Source of the DNA: Porphyrobacter sp.
GTDB taxonomy: Bacteria > Pseudomonadota > Alphaproteobacteria > Sphingomonadales > Sphingomonadaceae
DNA length: 64,000 bases
Assembly (NCBI GenBank): GCA_027531395.1
Contig: JAPZRO010000001.1
Coordinates: 124,001-188,000, forward strand
Reading direction: 5' to 3'
The stretch's first letter is position 1. Every line of letters starts with the position of its first letter. The notes below the pieces were generated by a model that was given only the letters and a program-made list of their open reading frames with translations, did no database searches and was not told where the DNA came from. Shown here piece by piece: positions 1 to 8,176 of this stretch. Made by a program: the position numbers and the translations under genes.

Positions 1-1
1 C

Positions 2-958
2 GGCGGCTTCGCTTTCCGCAGCCTCGGCCCTGGGATGATCGGCGTGGCCGAGGCGGCGGTCGAACCCGATGTCACCTTCGGCGCACTCACCCGCGACGCG
101 ATCCGGCAGGAGGCTGGCGCGCTGGGCTATGCGATGCAGTGGCAGGGTCTGGGCGAGATCAATCTGGGCATGCAGAAGACCCGTTACCGCAAGCAGGTGC
201 GCGCACCCGGCCTCGCACCCACCGCGACCGAGGACAGCCCGATCCTGTGGAACGCCTCGGCGGCGATCACCGCGATCGAGAATGTGGCGATCTACGCCGC
301 CGCCACCCGCGGGCTCGAGGAAAGCGGCACGGCGCCTGCCTTTGCCGCCAATGCCAACCTCACCCTGCCCGCGCTGCGCACCCGGCAGGTCGAGGCCGGG
401 GTGCGCTGGACACTGGCGAAGGACGTGAAGCTTATCGCCGGCCTGTTCGACGTGCGCCGACCCTATTTCGAACTCGACACAGACAATGTCTTCCGCGTGC
501 TCGGCGACGTGAAGCATCAGGGCGCAGAAATTTCGCTCACGGCCAAGCCTCTGCCGGGCCTCAATCTGGTCGCGGGCGCGGTGCTGATGCGCCCGCGCGT
601 AACCGGCGCGGCCGTGGAACAGGGACGGCTGGGCGAAAAGCCGCTCGGCCGGGTCGGCACGACGCTCGACCTCAGGATCGATTACCAGCCGCCCGCCTTC
701 GATGCCCTGTCGGTCGATCTCGGCATCAACTACACCGGCGAGCGCGCGGCGCGGATCGACAACAGCCTGTTCATTCCCGAGCGGGCGATCATCGATCTGG
801 GCACGCGTTACCGCTTCAAGCTGGGCCAGACCCCGGCGGTGCTGCGCGCGCAGATCGCCAATCTCACCAATGTGTTCGGCTGGAACGTGACCGGCGGCGG
901 GGGCTTCCAGTACATCCCGTCGCGCCGGCTCAACGTTTCGCTGTCGGCCGACTTCTAA
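2..958 (+). CDS. TonB-dependent outer-membrane receptor, C-terminal part (5' truncated by window edge)
   Basis: The frame is open back to the window edge, so the ATG at 35 is internal and only about the last 318 residues are visible. The protein shows alternating amphipathic strands typical of the receptor beta-barrel. It ends in a short aromatic-terminated strand (…SLSADF, final Phe), the usual outer-membrane insertion signal. The segment 'RRPYFELDTDNVFRVLG' followed by 'GAEISLTAKPLPGLNL' matches the late barrel strands of siderophore or vitamin-type receptors. Such proteins import large or scarce ligands with energy from TonB-ExbBD. The ligand cannot be told because plug and TonB box lie outside the window. 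Confidence 0.85.
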   Translation, partial: GGFAFRSLGPGMIGVAEAAVEPDVTFGALTRDAIRQEAGALGYAMQWQGLGEINLGMQKTRYRKQVRAPGLAPTATEDSPILWNASAAITAIENVAIYAAATRGLEESGTAPAFAANANLTLPALRTRQVEAGVRWTLAKDVKLIAGLFDVRRPYFELDTDNVFRVLGDVKHQGAEISLTAKPLPGLNLVAGAVLMRPRVTGAAVEQGRLGEKPLGRVGTTLDLRIDYQPPAFDALSVDLGINYTGERAARIDNSLFIPERAIIDLGTRYRFKLGQTPAVLRAQIANLTNVFGWNVTGGGGFQYIPSRRLNVSLSADF

Positions 959-965
959 TCGCAGG

Positions 966-1184
966 TCAGGCCGCCGGTTCGAGCGCCGTCTGCGCCTCGC
1001 CAAAGGCGGGGAAGGGATCGTTCAGCCGCTCCCACTTCTCCGGCGTCAATTCGTCCGTCGGCACGAGGCAGGCATCGAGCGCACCGACAGCCTCGGGAGG
1101 AGAGGCAGTTTGGGCTAGAGCGAAACTGCCGCACGCGACGGCCAAGGCCAGCGCGGTGACGCCGAGGGCAAGCAGCCGCCGCAT
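966..1184 (-). CDS. small secreted protein of unknown function, coupled to the S41-type peptidase
   Basis: A 72-residue protein whose first ~25 residues form a signal peptide (MRRLLALGVTALALAVACGS, then an 'ALA' cleavage site). The mature part is only about 47 residues and acidic. The ORF track begins one codon upstream at a TTG. I prefer the ATG at 1184 because it overlaps the stop codon of the upstream peptidase gene (TGATG), a sign of translational coupling. A Cys in the hydrophobic stretch and one in the mature part are present but no lipobox is convincing. No family recognised. It may be an accessory or substrate of the peptidase, which is inference from coupling only. Confidence 0.6.
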   Translation of the reverse strand: MRRLLALGVTALALAVACGSFALAQTASPPEAVGALDACLVPTDELTPEKWERLNDPFPAFGEAQTALEPAA

Positions 1185-2716
1185 CAATCGCTAATCTCCG
1201 CCACCGCCCGCTCCAGCACCCGGTCCCGGCCCGCGCGGAAATCAGCGACTGTCTCTGCCACTGGCGCATCGGGGGTGATCCCGCCATCGGGATCGAAGCG
1301 GTCGACTGCCATCTGGTTGAACACGAGAGGGACGCGAACAGAAATGCCGCTGTTGGGCAGCTTGACGTTGAAGATCGTGCCCGCTGTCGGCCCGTCGGCG
1401 CTCCCGCCGCTGGGCTCGCCCAGAACGGTAACCCTGCCCATGTCGTGCAGCTTGGCGATCACCATCGTCGCGCCCGAGGCATTCGCCGGACCCGACAGGG
1501 CAACCACTGGTCCCGTGAAGGGATTTGCAGCCGGTTGTCGCATTTGGAGTTCCTCGGGCGCATTCTCGGGGCTCAGATCGAACCATCCGTCCGCGCTTTG
1601 CGTAAAGCGGTCGAGGGCAGGGTTGAACAGGGCCTCGCGATCGCCCCAGCTTGAGATGTAGCGGGGAAGATCGCCATAGCGAACCGCGCGGTATCGCATT
1701 GCCCGCTGGTAGGTGTAGGGCTCGGTCGCCAGCGCATCGATGAGGGCGAGCGCGGCATCGTTCGATCCGCCGCCATTCTCGCGGAGGTCCAACACCAGCG
1801 CCTCGGCGCCCGCAGCGCGCAGCTCGTCGAGCGCGCGTGCGTAGAGCGCGGCGGCGTCAACCGGCTTGCGGTAGTTCACGAAAGTGTCGATCCGCAGATA
1901 GCCGGTCTTGGGCCCGACCATCTTCCAGCTTACCGAGCTGCCGAAATCCTGTCGGTAAGGCAGACCGTCATTGGCAAGCCTGGTCCACGCCCGGAAAGTG
2001 ACGGGCAAGAGGTTGACGGTGCGCGGGGCGGCATCATCGCTATCGCGCAAGGTCACCGCGAAGCTTTCGGGAAAGCCGTAGGCATAGGGGTAGAAGTGAT
2101 CGAAATCGGCTCCCATCAGGTCGCCGTCATCGGCGAGATAGGCTGCGCGTGAGGCTTCGGTACGGCCGTCGACAGGCACGTAGGCACCCAGCGTCTGGAC
2201 CAGTTCGCTCACCGGGTGTCCATTGATCGCCAGCACCTCGGCCCCGCGCGGCAAGGCGGTCTGCGCGGGGTCGGAGGAGACCACGATCATTCGCCCGGCA
2301 ATCAGGCGAAAGCGGAACGGCAAATGGCTGGCATGATCGATGCGCCAGGCCTCCATCGCTTCGGTCTGGTCCGCCTTGGTGTGGGTGCAGCGGATCATCG
2401 CCAGCACAAGGCTGATGCGGCGGTAGAGCTCCGTGTCGCTGATCCCGTCCCCGCCGATATTGGCATCGAGCGCATCGAGAGCATGGTCGATCTCGGGCTT
2501 GGGGGTGCGGCGATAGAGGCCGGGGTGGACCGTCTCCAGTGCTGTGCGCATAACCGCCAGATCGGCATGCGCCTCGGCGGCCGAGAGCATCCGGATCGGC
2601 GCGGCTTCGGATGCCGGTATTGCCGCAGAAGCAGCGGGAGAATCTTGCGCCATCAGGGGCGCGCTGGCTGCGAGCGCGATTGCGGAGACGAAAGCAAGAG
2701 CAAGAGCAGGGCGCAT
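1184..2716 (-). CDS. secreted S41-family (tail-specific protease-like) peptidase
   Basis: About 510 residues with a clear signal peptide (MRPALALAFVSAIALAASAP, cleavage after 'LMAQ'). The central and C-terminal part carry the S41 fold: 'VLDLRENGGGSND' and, further on, 'ALSGPANASGATMV' where the nucleophile serine of S41 peptidases normally sits, followed by 'GEPSGGSADGPTAG'. Start choice: the ATG at 2716 has a GGAG nine bases upstream, whereas the ATG at 2731 has no ribosome-binding site. Expected to act in the periplasm or on the surface. No PDZ domain is obvious. The catalytic base cannot be assigned by eye, so it could be a degenerate member. Downstream partner is the small secreted protein. 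Confidence 0.8.
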   Translation of the reverse strand: MRPALALAFVSAIALAASAPLMAQDSPAASAAIPASEAAPIRMLSAAEAHADLAVMRTALETVHPGLYRRTPKPEIDHALDALDANIGGDGISDTELYRRISLVLAMIRCTHTKADQTEAMEAWRIDHASHLPFRFRLIAGRMIVVSSDPAQTALPRGAEVLAINGHPVSELVQTLGAYVPVDGRTEASRAAYLADDGDLMGADFDHFYPYAYGFPESFAVTLRDSDDAAPRTVNLLPVTFRAWTRLANDGLPYRQDFGSSVSWKMVGPKTGYLRIDTFVNYRKPVDAAALYARALDELRAAGAEALVLDLRENGGGSNDAALALIDALATEPYTYQRAMRYRAVRYGDLPRYISSWGDREALFNPALDRFTQSADGWFDLSPENAPEELQMRQPAANPFTGPVVALSGPANASGATMVIAKLHDMGRVTVLGEPSGGSADGPTAGTIFNVKLPNSGISVRVPLVFNQMAVDRFDPDGGITPDAPVAETVADFRAGRDRVLERAVAEISD

Positions 2717-2840
2717 TGGCGGGCACTCCATCAGGTTTGGCGTCGATCCCCGGCCTGATTGGCAAGAACCCCGCCGCCCTGCGCCTCAATCCAGAAAAAC
2801 CAGCAGAAATTGGCGTTTTGAGACGTCGGGACCAGTTGCA

Positions 2841-3986
2841 CTACGCCGTCCCTGGCGCCGACCCTGAAAGTCGCCGGGAGCGTCGATAGGCGCTCGGGCT
2901 CATGCCCACCATATCGGCAAAAACGCGGTTGAAGCTGGCCTTGGAATTGAAGCCGACATCGAGCGCGAGGGTCAGCAGGTCGCGCTGTTCCTCTGGGTCG
3001 GCCAGCAGGGCCTTGACCGCTGTAATGCGGCGCTGGTTGACGAAGGTGTGAAAGCTCACGCCCAACCCTTCGTTGAGCGCGCGCGAAAGGTAGGTGCTGT
3101 TCGTACCGAGCACTCGCGCCATGTCGCCGAGCGAGATGTCCGGATCGCGCCATAGGCCGAGACGGTCTACCTCGCTCGCCCATTCGGCTGCTATCTGCGC
3201 CCAATCGCGATCGGGGCCTGGCGGCGCGACATCGGTCATGTCTCTGTCCGGATCGCCGGCGGCCGTTGCCATGGCGGGAAACGGCGAATTGGCGTGACGC
3301 CATCCCTCGACGCCGAGATAGATCGCCAGCAACCCGATCCCGGCATAGAGCCAGAAATCGTCGAAGTAGTCATGGGCAGGGTTGATGAGCCGGGCGATGA
3401 CGAAGCCGAGCCAAACGCTCCCAGCGATCATTACGGCAACAAGGGCATTGCGGATCCAGCGCGGGTCAAAGGTCTCACCATCGGCGCGATTGTGTTCCAG
3501 CCATGCGCGATAGGCTCTGTAACGCCGCAAGCTGGCCCACCCGTAACCTGCCAGCGAAACCAAAGTGGCGACATTGAGCAGCGGCACGACGAAAGGCTCA
3601 TGCACCGCGCTGTTCCACGCGGTCTTGGTCTCGAGCGGAAAGGGGAAAACCAGCGCCTGGGCGAAAAACTGAAAGGCGAACGGCGCCAGGTGCCACAACC
3701 ACCCGCGCGAAGGCCGCGCGCCGGTCAGCGTCATGCTGTAACCAAGCAGCAACGGGCCGAACAGCAAAGTCAGATTAAAGGGCGCAAAGCTCAGCCACGG
3801 CCAGCGGTCATAGGCCCCAGCATAGCCGATAATGTAGGGGATCATGTAGGCGCCAAGCGAAACGATCAAACCTGCAAGAATCCGACTTGCGGCACGGTTG
3901 CGCGAAACCAGCCAGAGGCAACCGGCAAGCACCAGGGCTTGAATCGCCTCGGCCAGCAGCAGCACGCTCAGCACATTGATCGACAC
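2841..3986 (-). CDS. membrane-anchored AraC-family transcriptional regulator
   Basis: The first ~240 residues contain about seven hydrophobic segments, beginning 'SINVLSVLLLAEAIQALVLAGCLWL'. The C-terminal ~110 residues are an AraC DNA-binding domain with the hallmark second helix-turn-helix 'ALDVGFNSKASFNRVFADMVGMSP'. Such regulators sense a signal at the membrane and bind DNA directly. The start is GTG, supported by a strong GGAGGG placed five bases upstream. The gene lies on the same strand as the S41 peptidase, with about 125 bp between them, so it may control that gene, although no operator is visible. Confidence 0.85.
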   Translation of the reverse strand: MSINVLSVLLLAEAIQALVLAGCLWLVSRNRAASRILAGLIVSLGAYMIPYIIGYAGAYDRWPWLSFAPFNLTLLFGPLLLGYSMTLTGARPSRGWLWHLAPFAFQFFAQALVFPFPLETKTAWNSAVHEPFVVPLLNVATLVSLAGYGWASLRRYRAYRAWLEHNRADGETFDPRWIRNALVAVMIAGSVWLGFVIARLINPAHDYFDDFWLYAGIGLLAIYLGVEGWRHANSPFPAMATAAGDPDRDMTDVAPPGPDRDWAQIAAEWASEVDRLGLWRDPDISLGDMARVLGTNSTYLSRALNEGLGVSFHTFVNQRRITAVKALLADPEEQRDLLTLALDVGFNSKASFNRVFADMVGMSPSAYRRSRRLSGSAPGTA

Positions 3987-4092
3987 GACAATCCCTCCGG
4001 GCTGCCCGCGGCCCGATCATGCCTGTGTTCCGCGGCGTCGGTGGGTGCGTCAACACGATAATGTCAGCACAAGCTGGACCTTTCGACAAACG

Positions 4093-4452
4093 TCATGCCG
4101 CGCGCCATTTGTGGGCGATGGCGTTTAGGAGGACGGTCCAGTCGATCTCCCCGCGCTCGGCTCCGAGCCGCACGACTACCAGCCGTTTGTCGGGCGCAAG
4201 GTAAATGCGCTGACCGAAATGCCCGTTGGCAAAGCTGTGGTATGCGCCATCGGGTTGCAGATGCCCCCACCAGCAATGACGCAGATAGGTTCCAATGGCG
4301 AGCTTTTTCTCGCGGCCATCGAAACGATACTTGAAGCGCCAGAGCTTCCCGCTGGAAGGTTGTATCCGCACAAGTGGGCCGAAGGCATCACCCATCTTGT
4401 AAGGCTTCGCCCGTGGCTCGGCATTTCTGATCGCTATGCCGGTAAGAGCCAT
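4093..4452 (-). pseudogene. chimeric remnant: tyrosine-integrase N-terminus fused to serine-hydrolase C-terminus
   Basis: Residues 1-56 from the ATG at 4452 are the Arm-DNA-binding (DUF4102) domain of a P4-type phage/island integrase, with the family pattern 'GKLWRFKYRFDGREKKLAIG'. At about position 4285 the homology stops. The frame continues without interruption into the last ~63 residues of a beta-lactamase-like serine hydrolase ('GHFGQRIYLAPDKRLVVVRL'). Neither half has its catalytic residues: no integrase R-H-R-Y, no SxxK. The start lies ~290 bp beyond the 3' end of tRNA-Gly, the usual place for an island integrase. I read this as the scar of a deleted genomic island, with the deletion joining two former genes. 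Translation of the fusion is possible but function is unlikely. Confidence 0.75.
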
Positions 4453-4651
4453 AAATCCCAACGCCTTCCAGTCAGGTGCCCCCGACGAGGGGACCACGCA
4501 GTGACACGCTTGACCCCAAGTCTCTGGATTGACCCCAGCAAAGCCGGATGCAGCGGGATGAATAGAGACAACCTCGGACGACCGAAGGCGAAAATCCCTC
4601 TAATTTTCAAGGGTTTTATAGACTTTCTGGGTCTGTCTGGGAACGGAGGGC

Positions 4652-4662
4652 TGGAGCGGGTG
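4652..4662 (-). repeat. short copy of the tRNA-Gly 3' end (candidate attachment-site remnant)
   Basis: The 11 bases TGGAGCGGGTG repeat exactly the encoded CCA, discriminator and acceptor strand at the 3' end of the tRNA-Gly gene (4740-4750). The copy lies 88 bp downstream of the tRNA, between it and the integrase remnant. It is short enough to be chance; its position is the argument for an att remnant. Confidence 0.35.
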
Positions 4663-4739
4663 GAAGCGTAGCGCTTAGCGCAAAGCTGAACGCGCACAGC
4701 GCGGTCAACGGAACGAACCCGCGCAATGACCGGAGGGAA

Positions 4740-4813
4740 TGGAGCGGGTGAAGGGAATCGAACCCTCGTCGTAAGCTTGGGAAGCTTCTGCTCTACCATT
4801 GAGCTACACCCGC
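4740..4813 (-). tRNA. tRNA-Gly (anticodon CCC)
   Basis: On the minus strand the sequence folds as a cloverleaf: acceptor GCGGGTG pairs with CACCCGC, D-arm GCTC/GAGC, anticodon loop TTCCCAA giving CCC, T-loop TTCGATT, and CCA encoded at the 3' end (TGG at 4740-4742). The base pair at the top of the anticodon stem is a G-A mismatch. It serves as the probable integration site of the lost island whose integrase remnant follows. Confidence 0.93.
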
Positions 4814-4852
4814 TCGGGCAGCGGCGCGCTTGCCATGACTGGCGGCGGGCCG

Positions 4853-5593
4853 TCAACTGCTTCCTTGCGCGGCGCCGCTGCCGAGGGCGAAGTCGGCCCA
4901 TACCGGCAGATGGTCCGAGGCTGTCGCGGCGAGCGCGCTGTGGTGCACCCCGCAGGCCTTCATCACCAGCCGGTCGCAATGCATGATCCGGTCGAGCCGG
5001 CCCACCGGACGGCGGCTGTGGAAGCTCGGGCCGCAGTCGAGGATGCGGAAATGCCGCCCGAACTCGCGGAAGGCGCCGGACTGCGCGCGCCATTCGTTGA
5101 GGTCGCCCATCAGCACCGTGGGTCGCTCGCTGCGCGCCGCAGCGGCGAGTTGCACGATCGCCCGCGCCTGCCGCGCGCGCCACAGGCCCGACAGATCGAG
5201 ATGCATCCCGAACACCGTCAGCGCGCCCGCGGCGGTCTCCAGCGTCGCGGTTACCACCCCGCGCGGCTCGAGATAGGGGATGTGGATGATGTCGTGATGC
5301 GTCACGGCAATGCCGCGCTTCACCAGGATCGCGTTGCCGTGCCAGCCAAGCGAGTCCTGCTGCACATCGAGCGGGACAGGGACGTAATCGGTGTGGCGCT
5401 CGATCAGCATCGGCGGCAAGACGCTGCTGCGCACCCCGAAGCGCAGGTCCGCCTCCTGCAGCGCGACGATATCCGCGTCGAGCTCGCCCAGCACCCGGAG
5501 GATCCGCAGCGGATTGCGCGCCCCGTCGGTGCCCACCCCCTTGTGGATGTTGTAGCTGGCAAGCCGGATGCGGGCGGGTGGATGATCGGACAT
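4853..5593 (-). CDS. endonuclease/exonuclease/phosphatase (EEP) family hydrolase
   Basis: 246 residues starting 'MSDHPPARIRLASYNIHKGVG', the classic first strand of the EEP fold with the metal-binding Asn. Then come 'DADIVALQEAD' (metal-ligand Glu), 'GMHLDLSGL' (His), 'VLMGDLNEW' (Asp/Asn pair) and 'ATASDHLPVWADF' (catalytic Asp-His). No signal peptide or membrane segment, so cytoplasmic or peripheral. Members cleave phosphodiesters in DNA, lipids or other substrates, and the substrate cannot be inferred. The ORF track extends upstream into katG's terminator; the ATG at 5593 is where the fold begins. It lies downstream of the katG terminator on the same strand. Confidence 0.85.
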   Translation of the reverse strand: MSDHPPARIRLASYNIHKGVGTDGARNPLRILRVLGELDADIVALQEADLRFGVRSSVLPPMLIERHTDYVPVPLDVQQDSLGWHGNAILVKRGIAVTHHDIIHIPYLEPRGVVTATLETAAGALTVFGMHLDLSGLWRARQARAIVQLAAAARSERPTVLMGDLNEWRAQSGAFREFGRHFRILDCGPSFHSRRPVGRLDRIMHCDRLVMKACGVHHSALAATASDHLPVWADFALGSGAAQGSS

Positions 5594-5654
5594 GGACAGC
5601 GCGAAAATGCGCCAGACCCCGATGCGGCGCAAGGGCCGCGCTTTGCACAAAGCA

Positions 5655-5691
5655 AAAGGGCGCCGGAGCCAACGCCCCGGCGCCCCTTTTT
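5655..5691. terminator. bidirectional intrinsic terminator after katG
   Basis: A nine-pair GC stem (GGGCGCCGG / CCGGCGCCC) with a 10-base loop. AAAA flanks the left side and TTTTT the right, so it reads as a rho-independent terminator in both directions. On the minus strand it lies ~12 bases after the katG stop, separating katG from the EEP hydrolase. Confidence 0.85.
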
Positions 5692-5703
5692 GAGGAATCC
5701 GCC

Positions 5704-7965
5704 TTACTTCACGTCGAAGCGGTCGAGCATCATCACCTTGTTCCACGCGGCCGCGAAGTCGCGCACGAACTTCTCCTCGCCGCCCTTGACCGCATAGACC
5801 TCGGCCACGGCGCGCAGTTCGGAGTTGCTGCCGAACACCAGATCGACCTCGGTCGCGGTCCACTTGAGCGCGCCGGTCTGGCGGTCGCGGCCCTCGTAGA
5901 GCCCCTTGGCCTCGGCGGGCTTCCACACGTTGCCCATGTCGAGCAGGTTGACGAAGAAGTCGTTGCTCAAGCTGCCCGGCGCATCGGTGAACACGCCGTG
6001 CTTCGCCCCGCCGGTGTTGGCATCGAGCATCCGCATCCCCGCCAGCAGCACCGTCATTTCCGGCACGGTGAGGGTCAGCGTGTCGGCCTGGTCCACCATC
6101 ATCTGCGTCGGCGTCAGACGCGCCTGATCGCTGTAGAAGTTGCGGAAGGCATCAGCCGCCGGACGCAGCTGCTCGAAGCTCTTGGCATCGGTATGCGCCG
6201 CAGTCGCATCGACCCGCCCCGGGGTGAAGGGCACGGTGACGCTGTGACCGGCCGCCTTGGCCGCGTCCTCGATCGCCACCACGCCGCCGAGCACCACGAG
6301 ATCGGCGATCGACACCTTCTTCGCGCCCGCCTTGCCGTTGAAACCGGCTGCCACGCCTTCGAGCGCCTTGACGACCTTGGCGATCACCTCGGGATCATTG
6401 ACGCCCCAGTCCTTCTGCGGCGCCAGCCGGATGCGCGCGCCATTGGCACCGCCGCGCATGTCGGTGTCGCGGAAGGTGACGGCCGAGGCCCAGGCGGTGC
6501 GCACCAGTTCCGAACGGCTGAGGCCGGTCTTGCGGATCGCGTCCTTGAGCGCCGCGACATCGGCTGCCTCGATCATGGCATAGTCCGCCTTGGGCAGCGG
6601 GTCCTGCCAGATCAGGTCTTCGGCGGGGACTTCCGCGCCGACGTAGCGCGCCTTGGGCCCCATGTCGCGGTGGGTCAGCTTGAACCAAGCGCGGGCGAAG
6701 GCCTCGTCCATCGCCTTGGGGTCCTTCGCCCAGCGGCTGGTGATCGCGCCATAGGCCGGATCATAGCGCAGCGCGAGGTCGGTGGTAAGCATCACCGGCG
6801 CGTGGAACTTGCCCGGGACATGCGCATCGGGGACGATCTGGAGCTGGTCGGCGTTGACAGGCTCCCACTGCTTGGCACCAGCCGGGCTGGTGGTGAGCTT
6901 CCATTCGAAGGCATAGAGATTGTCGAGGTAGTTGCTGCTCCACTGCACCGGCGTGACAGTCCACGCGCCTTCGAGACCGCTGGTGGTGGCATCCTTGCCG
7001 ACCCCGGTGCCGCAGCTGTTCTTCCAGCCCAGGCCCTGCGCCTCGACGCTCTCGGCCGCCGGCTCCTTGCCGACGCAGTCCGCTGCCTTGTGCGCGCCGT
7101 GCATCTTGCCGATGGTGTGCCCGCCGACGATCAGCGCGACGGTTTCCTCGTCATTCATGCCCATCCGGCCGAAAGTGGTGCGGATCTGCTTGGCCGCCGC
7201 GAGAATGTCGGGGTTGCCACCCGGGCCTTCGGGGTTGACGTAGATCAGCCCCATCTCGGTCGCGCCGAGCGGGTTGTCGAGGTTCTCGCCCTCGGCGTTG
7301 CGCTCCGAGGTCAGAAACTTGGTTTCCGGGCCCCAGTAGACCAGTTCGGGCTCCCACGCGTCGGCGCGGCCACCGGCGAAGCCGTAGGTCTTGAAGCCGG
7401 TGTTCTCGAGCGCGACATTGCCGGCGAGGATGATGAGATCGGCCCACGAAAGGCTCGCCCCATACTTCTGCTTCACCGGCCACAGCACCCGGCGGGCCTT
7501 GTCGAGGTTGCCGTTGTCGGGCCACGAGTTCAGCGGCTCGAACCGGATCTGCGCGCCGTCCGAACCCCCGCGCCCGTCGCCCGAGCGATAGGTGCCGGCC
7601 GAGTGCCAGGCGAGGCGGATGAACAGCCCGGCATAGTTGCCGTAGTCGGCGGGCCACCAGCTTTGCGAATCCGTCAGCGCGGCGTTGATGTCGGCCTTCA
7701 CCGCCTTGAGATCGAGCTTGGCGAATTCCTTCGCGTAATCGAAGGTCTCGCCGTTGGGATCGGGGTTGTATTCGTTCTGGCGCAGGCGCGAGAGGTCAAC
7801 CACGTTCGGCCACCAGCCCTGCACGTTGCGCGGTGCGGCTTCGGTCTGCGGCATGGCGGCGCGGCCCATGCCCGGCTCGTTGAAGCCCGGCGGGGTGGCG
7901 AGGGCCGGGGTGGCGAGGAGAAGGCTTGAGGAGAGGAGCAGCAGCCCCTTCATTCTGTGCGACAT
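5704..7965 (-). CDS. katG: catalase-peroxidase KatG with an N-terminal signal peptide
   Basis: 753 residues; a bifunctional haem enzyme removing hydrogen peroxide. Distal haem site '[11 protein letters not shown]' (Arg, Trp and His near 117-121); '[13 protein letters not shown]' contributes the Tyr and the following 'FGRMGM' the Met of the Trp-Tyr-Met adduct; proximal His in 'VGGHTIGK'. The C-terminal non-catalytic duplicate domain is complete. Unusually, the start '[23 protein letters not shown]' is a Sec-type signal peptide, which most KatG proteins lack, so this one should be periplasmic. The ORF track begins 174 bases too early; ATG 7965 starts the signal peptide. It is followed by a strong terminator, so transcribed alone. 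No OxyR box is recognisable upstream. Confidence 0.95.
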   Translation of the reverse strand: MSHRMKGLLLLSSSLLLATPALATPPGFNEPGMGRAAMPQTEAAPRNVQGWWPNVVDLSRLRQNEYNPDPNGETFDYAKEFAKLDLKAVKADINAALTDSQSWWPADYGNYAGLFIRLAWHSAGTYRSGDGRGGSDGAQIRFEPLNSWPDNGNLDKARRVLWPVKQKYGASLSWADLIILAGNVALENTGFKTYGFAGGRADAWEPELVYWGPETKFLTSERNAEGENLDNPLGATEMGLIYVNPEGPGGNPDILAAAKQIRTTFGRMGMNDEETVALIVGGHTIGKMHGAHKAADCVGKEPAAESVEAQGLGWKNSCGTGVGKDATTSGLEGAWTVTPVQWSSNYLDNLYAFEWKLTTSPAGAKQWEPVNADQLQIVPDAHVPGKFHAPVMLTTDLALRYDPAYGAITSRWAKDPKAMDEAFARAWFKLTHRDMGPKARYVGAEVPAEDLIWQDPLPKADYAMIEAADVAALKDAIRKTGLSRSELVRTAWASAVTFRDTDMRGGANGARIRLAPQKDWGVNDPEVIAKVVKALEGVAAGFNGKAGAKKVSIADLVVLGGVVAIEDAAKAAGHSVTVPFTPGRVDATAAHTDAKSFEQLRPAADAFRNFYSDQARLTPTQMMVDQADTLTLTVPEMTVLLAGMRMLDANTGGAKHGVFTDAPGSLSNDFFVNLLDMGNVWKPAEAKGLYEGRDRQTGALKWTATEVDLVFGSNSELRAVAEVYAVKGGEEKFVRDFAAAWNKVMMLDRFDVK

Positions 7966-8176
7966 GATCGTGTCCCTGTTGTTGCGGATCGGTCTAAGCG
8001 CCGCAGGACGGGGCCTGCGGCTCGGGGCGCTGCCTAGGGGCGCGGGGCTGCGCGCGGCAAACGGGTTGTCCCGATAACTGTAATCCGAATTTTCCGATGA
8101 AGCCGGCTGCCGCTTGCCCGCAAGGCAGGCGCGCGGCATGGTCGGACCCAGATATCAGCCAGGGGCGGCAAGCGAG

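Noticed and set aside
4597-4622. CCCT/AGGG hairpin with A and T runs near the integrase remnant as a terminator
   Set aside because: Stem only about four to five pairs with a long loop; too weak to call.
4434-5672. 412-codon minus ORF running through tRNA-Gly
   Set aside because: Contains the translated tRNA (the 'SSMVEQKLPKLTTRVRFPSPAP' artefact) and a frame shadow of the EEP hydrolase.
5578-7929. 783-codon plus-strand ORF opposite katG
   Set aside because: High-GC antisense shadow of a well-supported gene; composition rich in His, Arg, Gly, Val with no domain.
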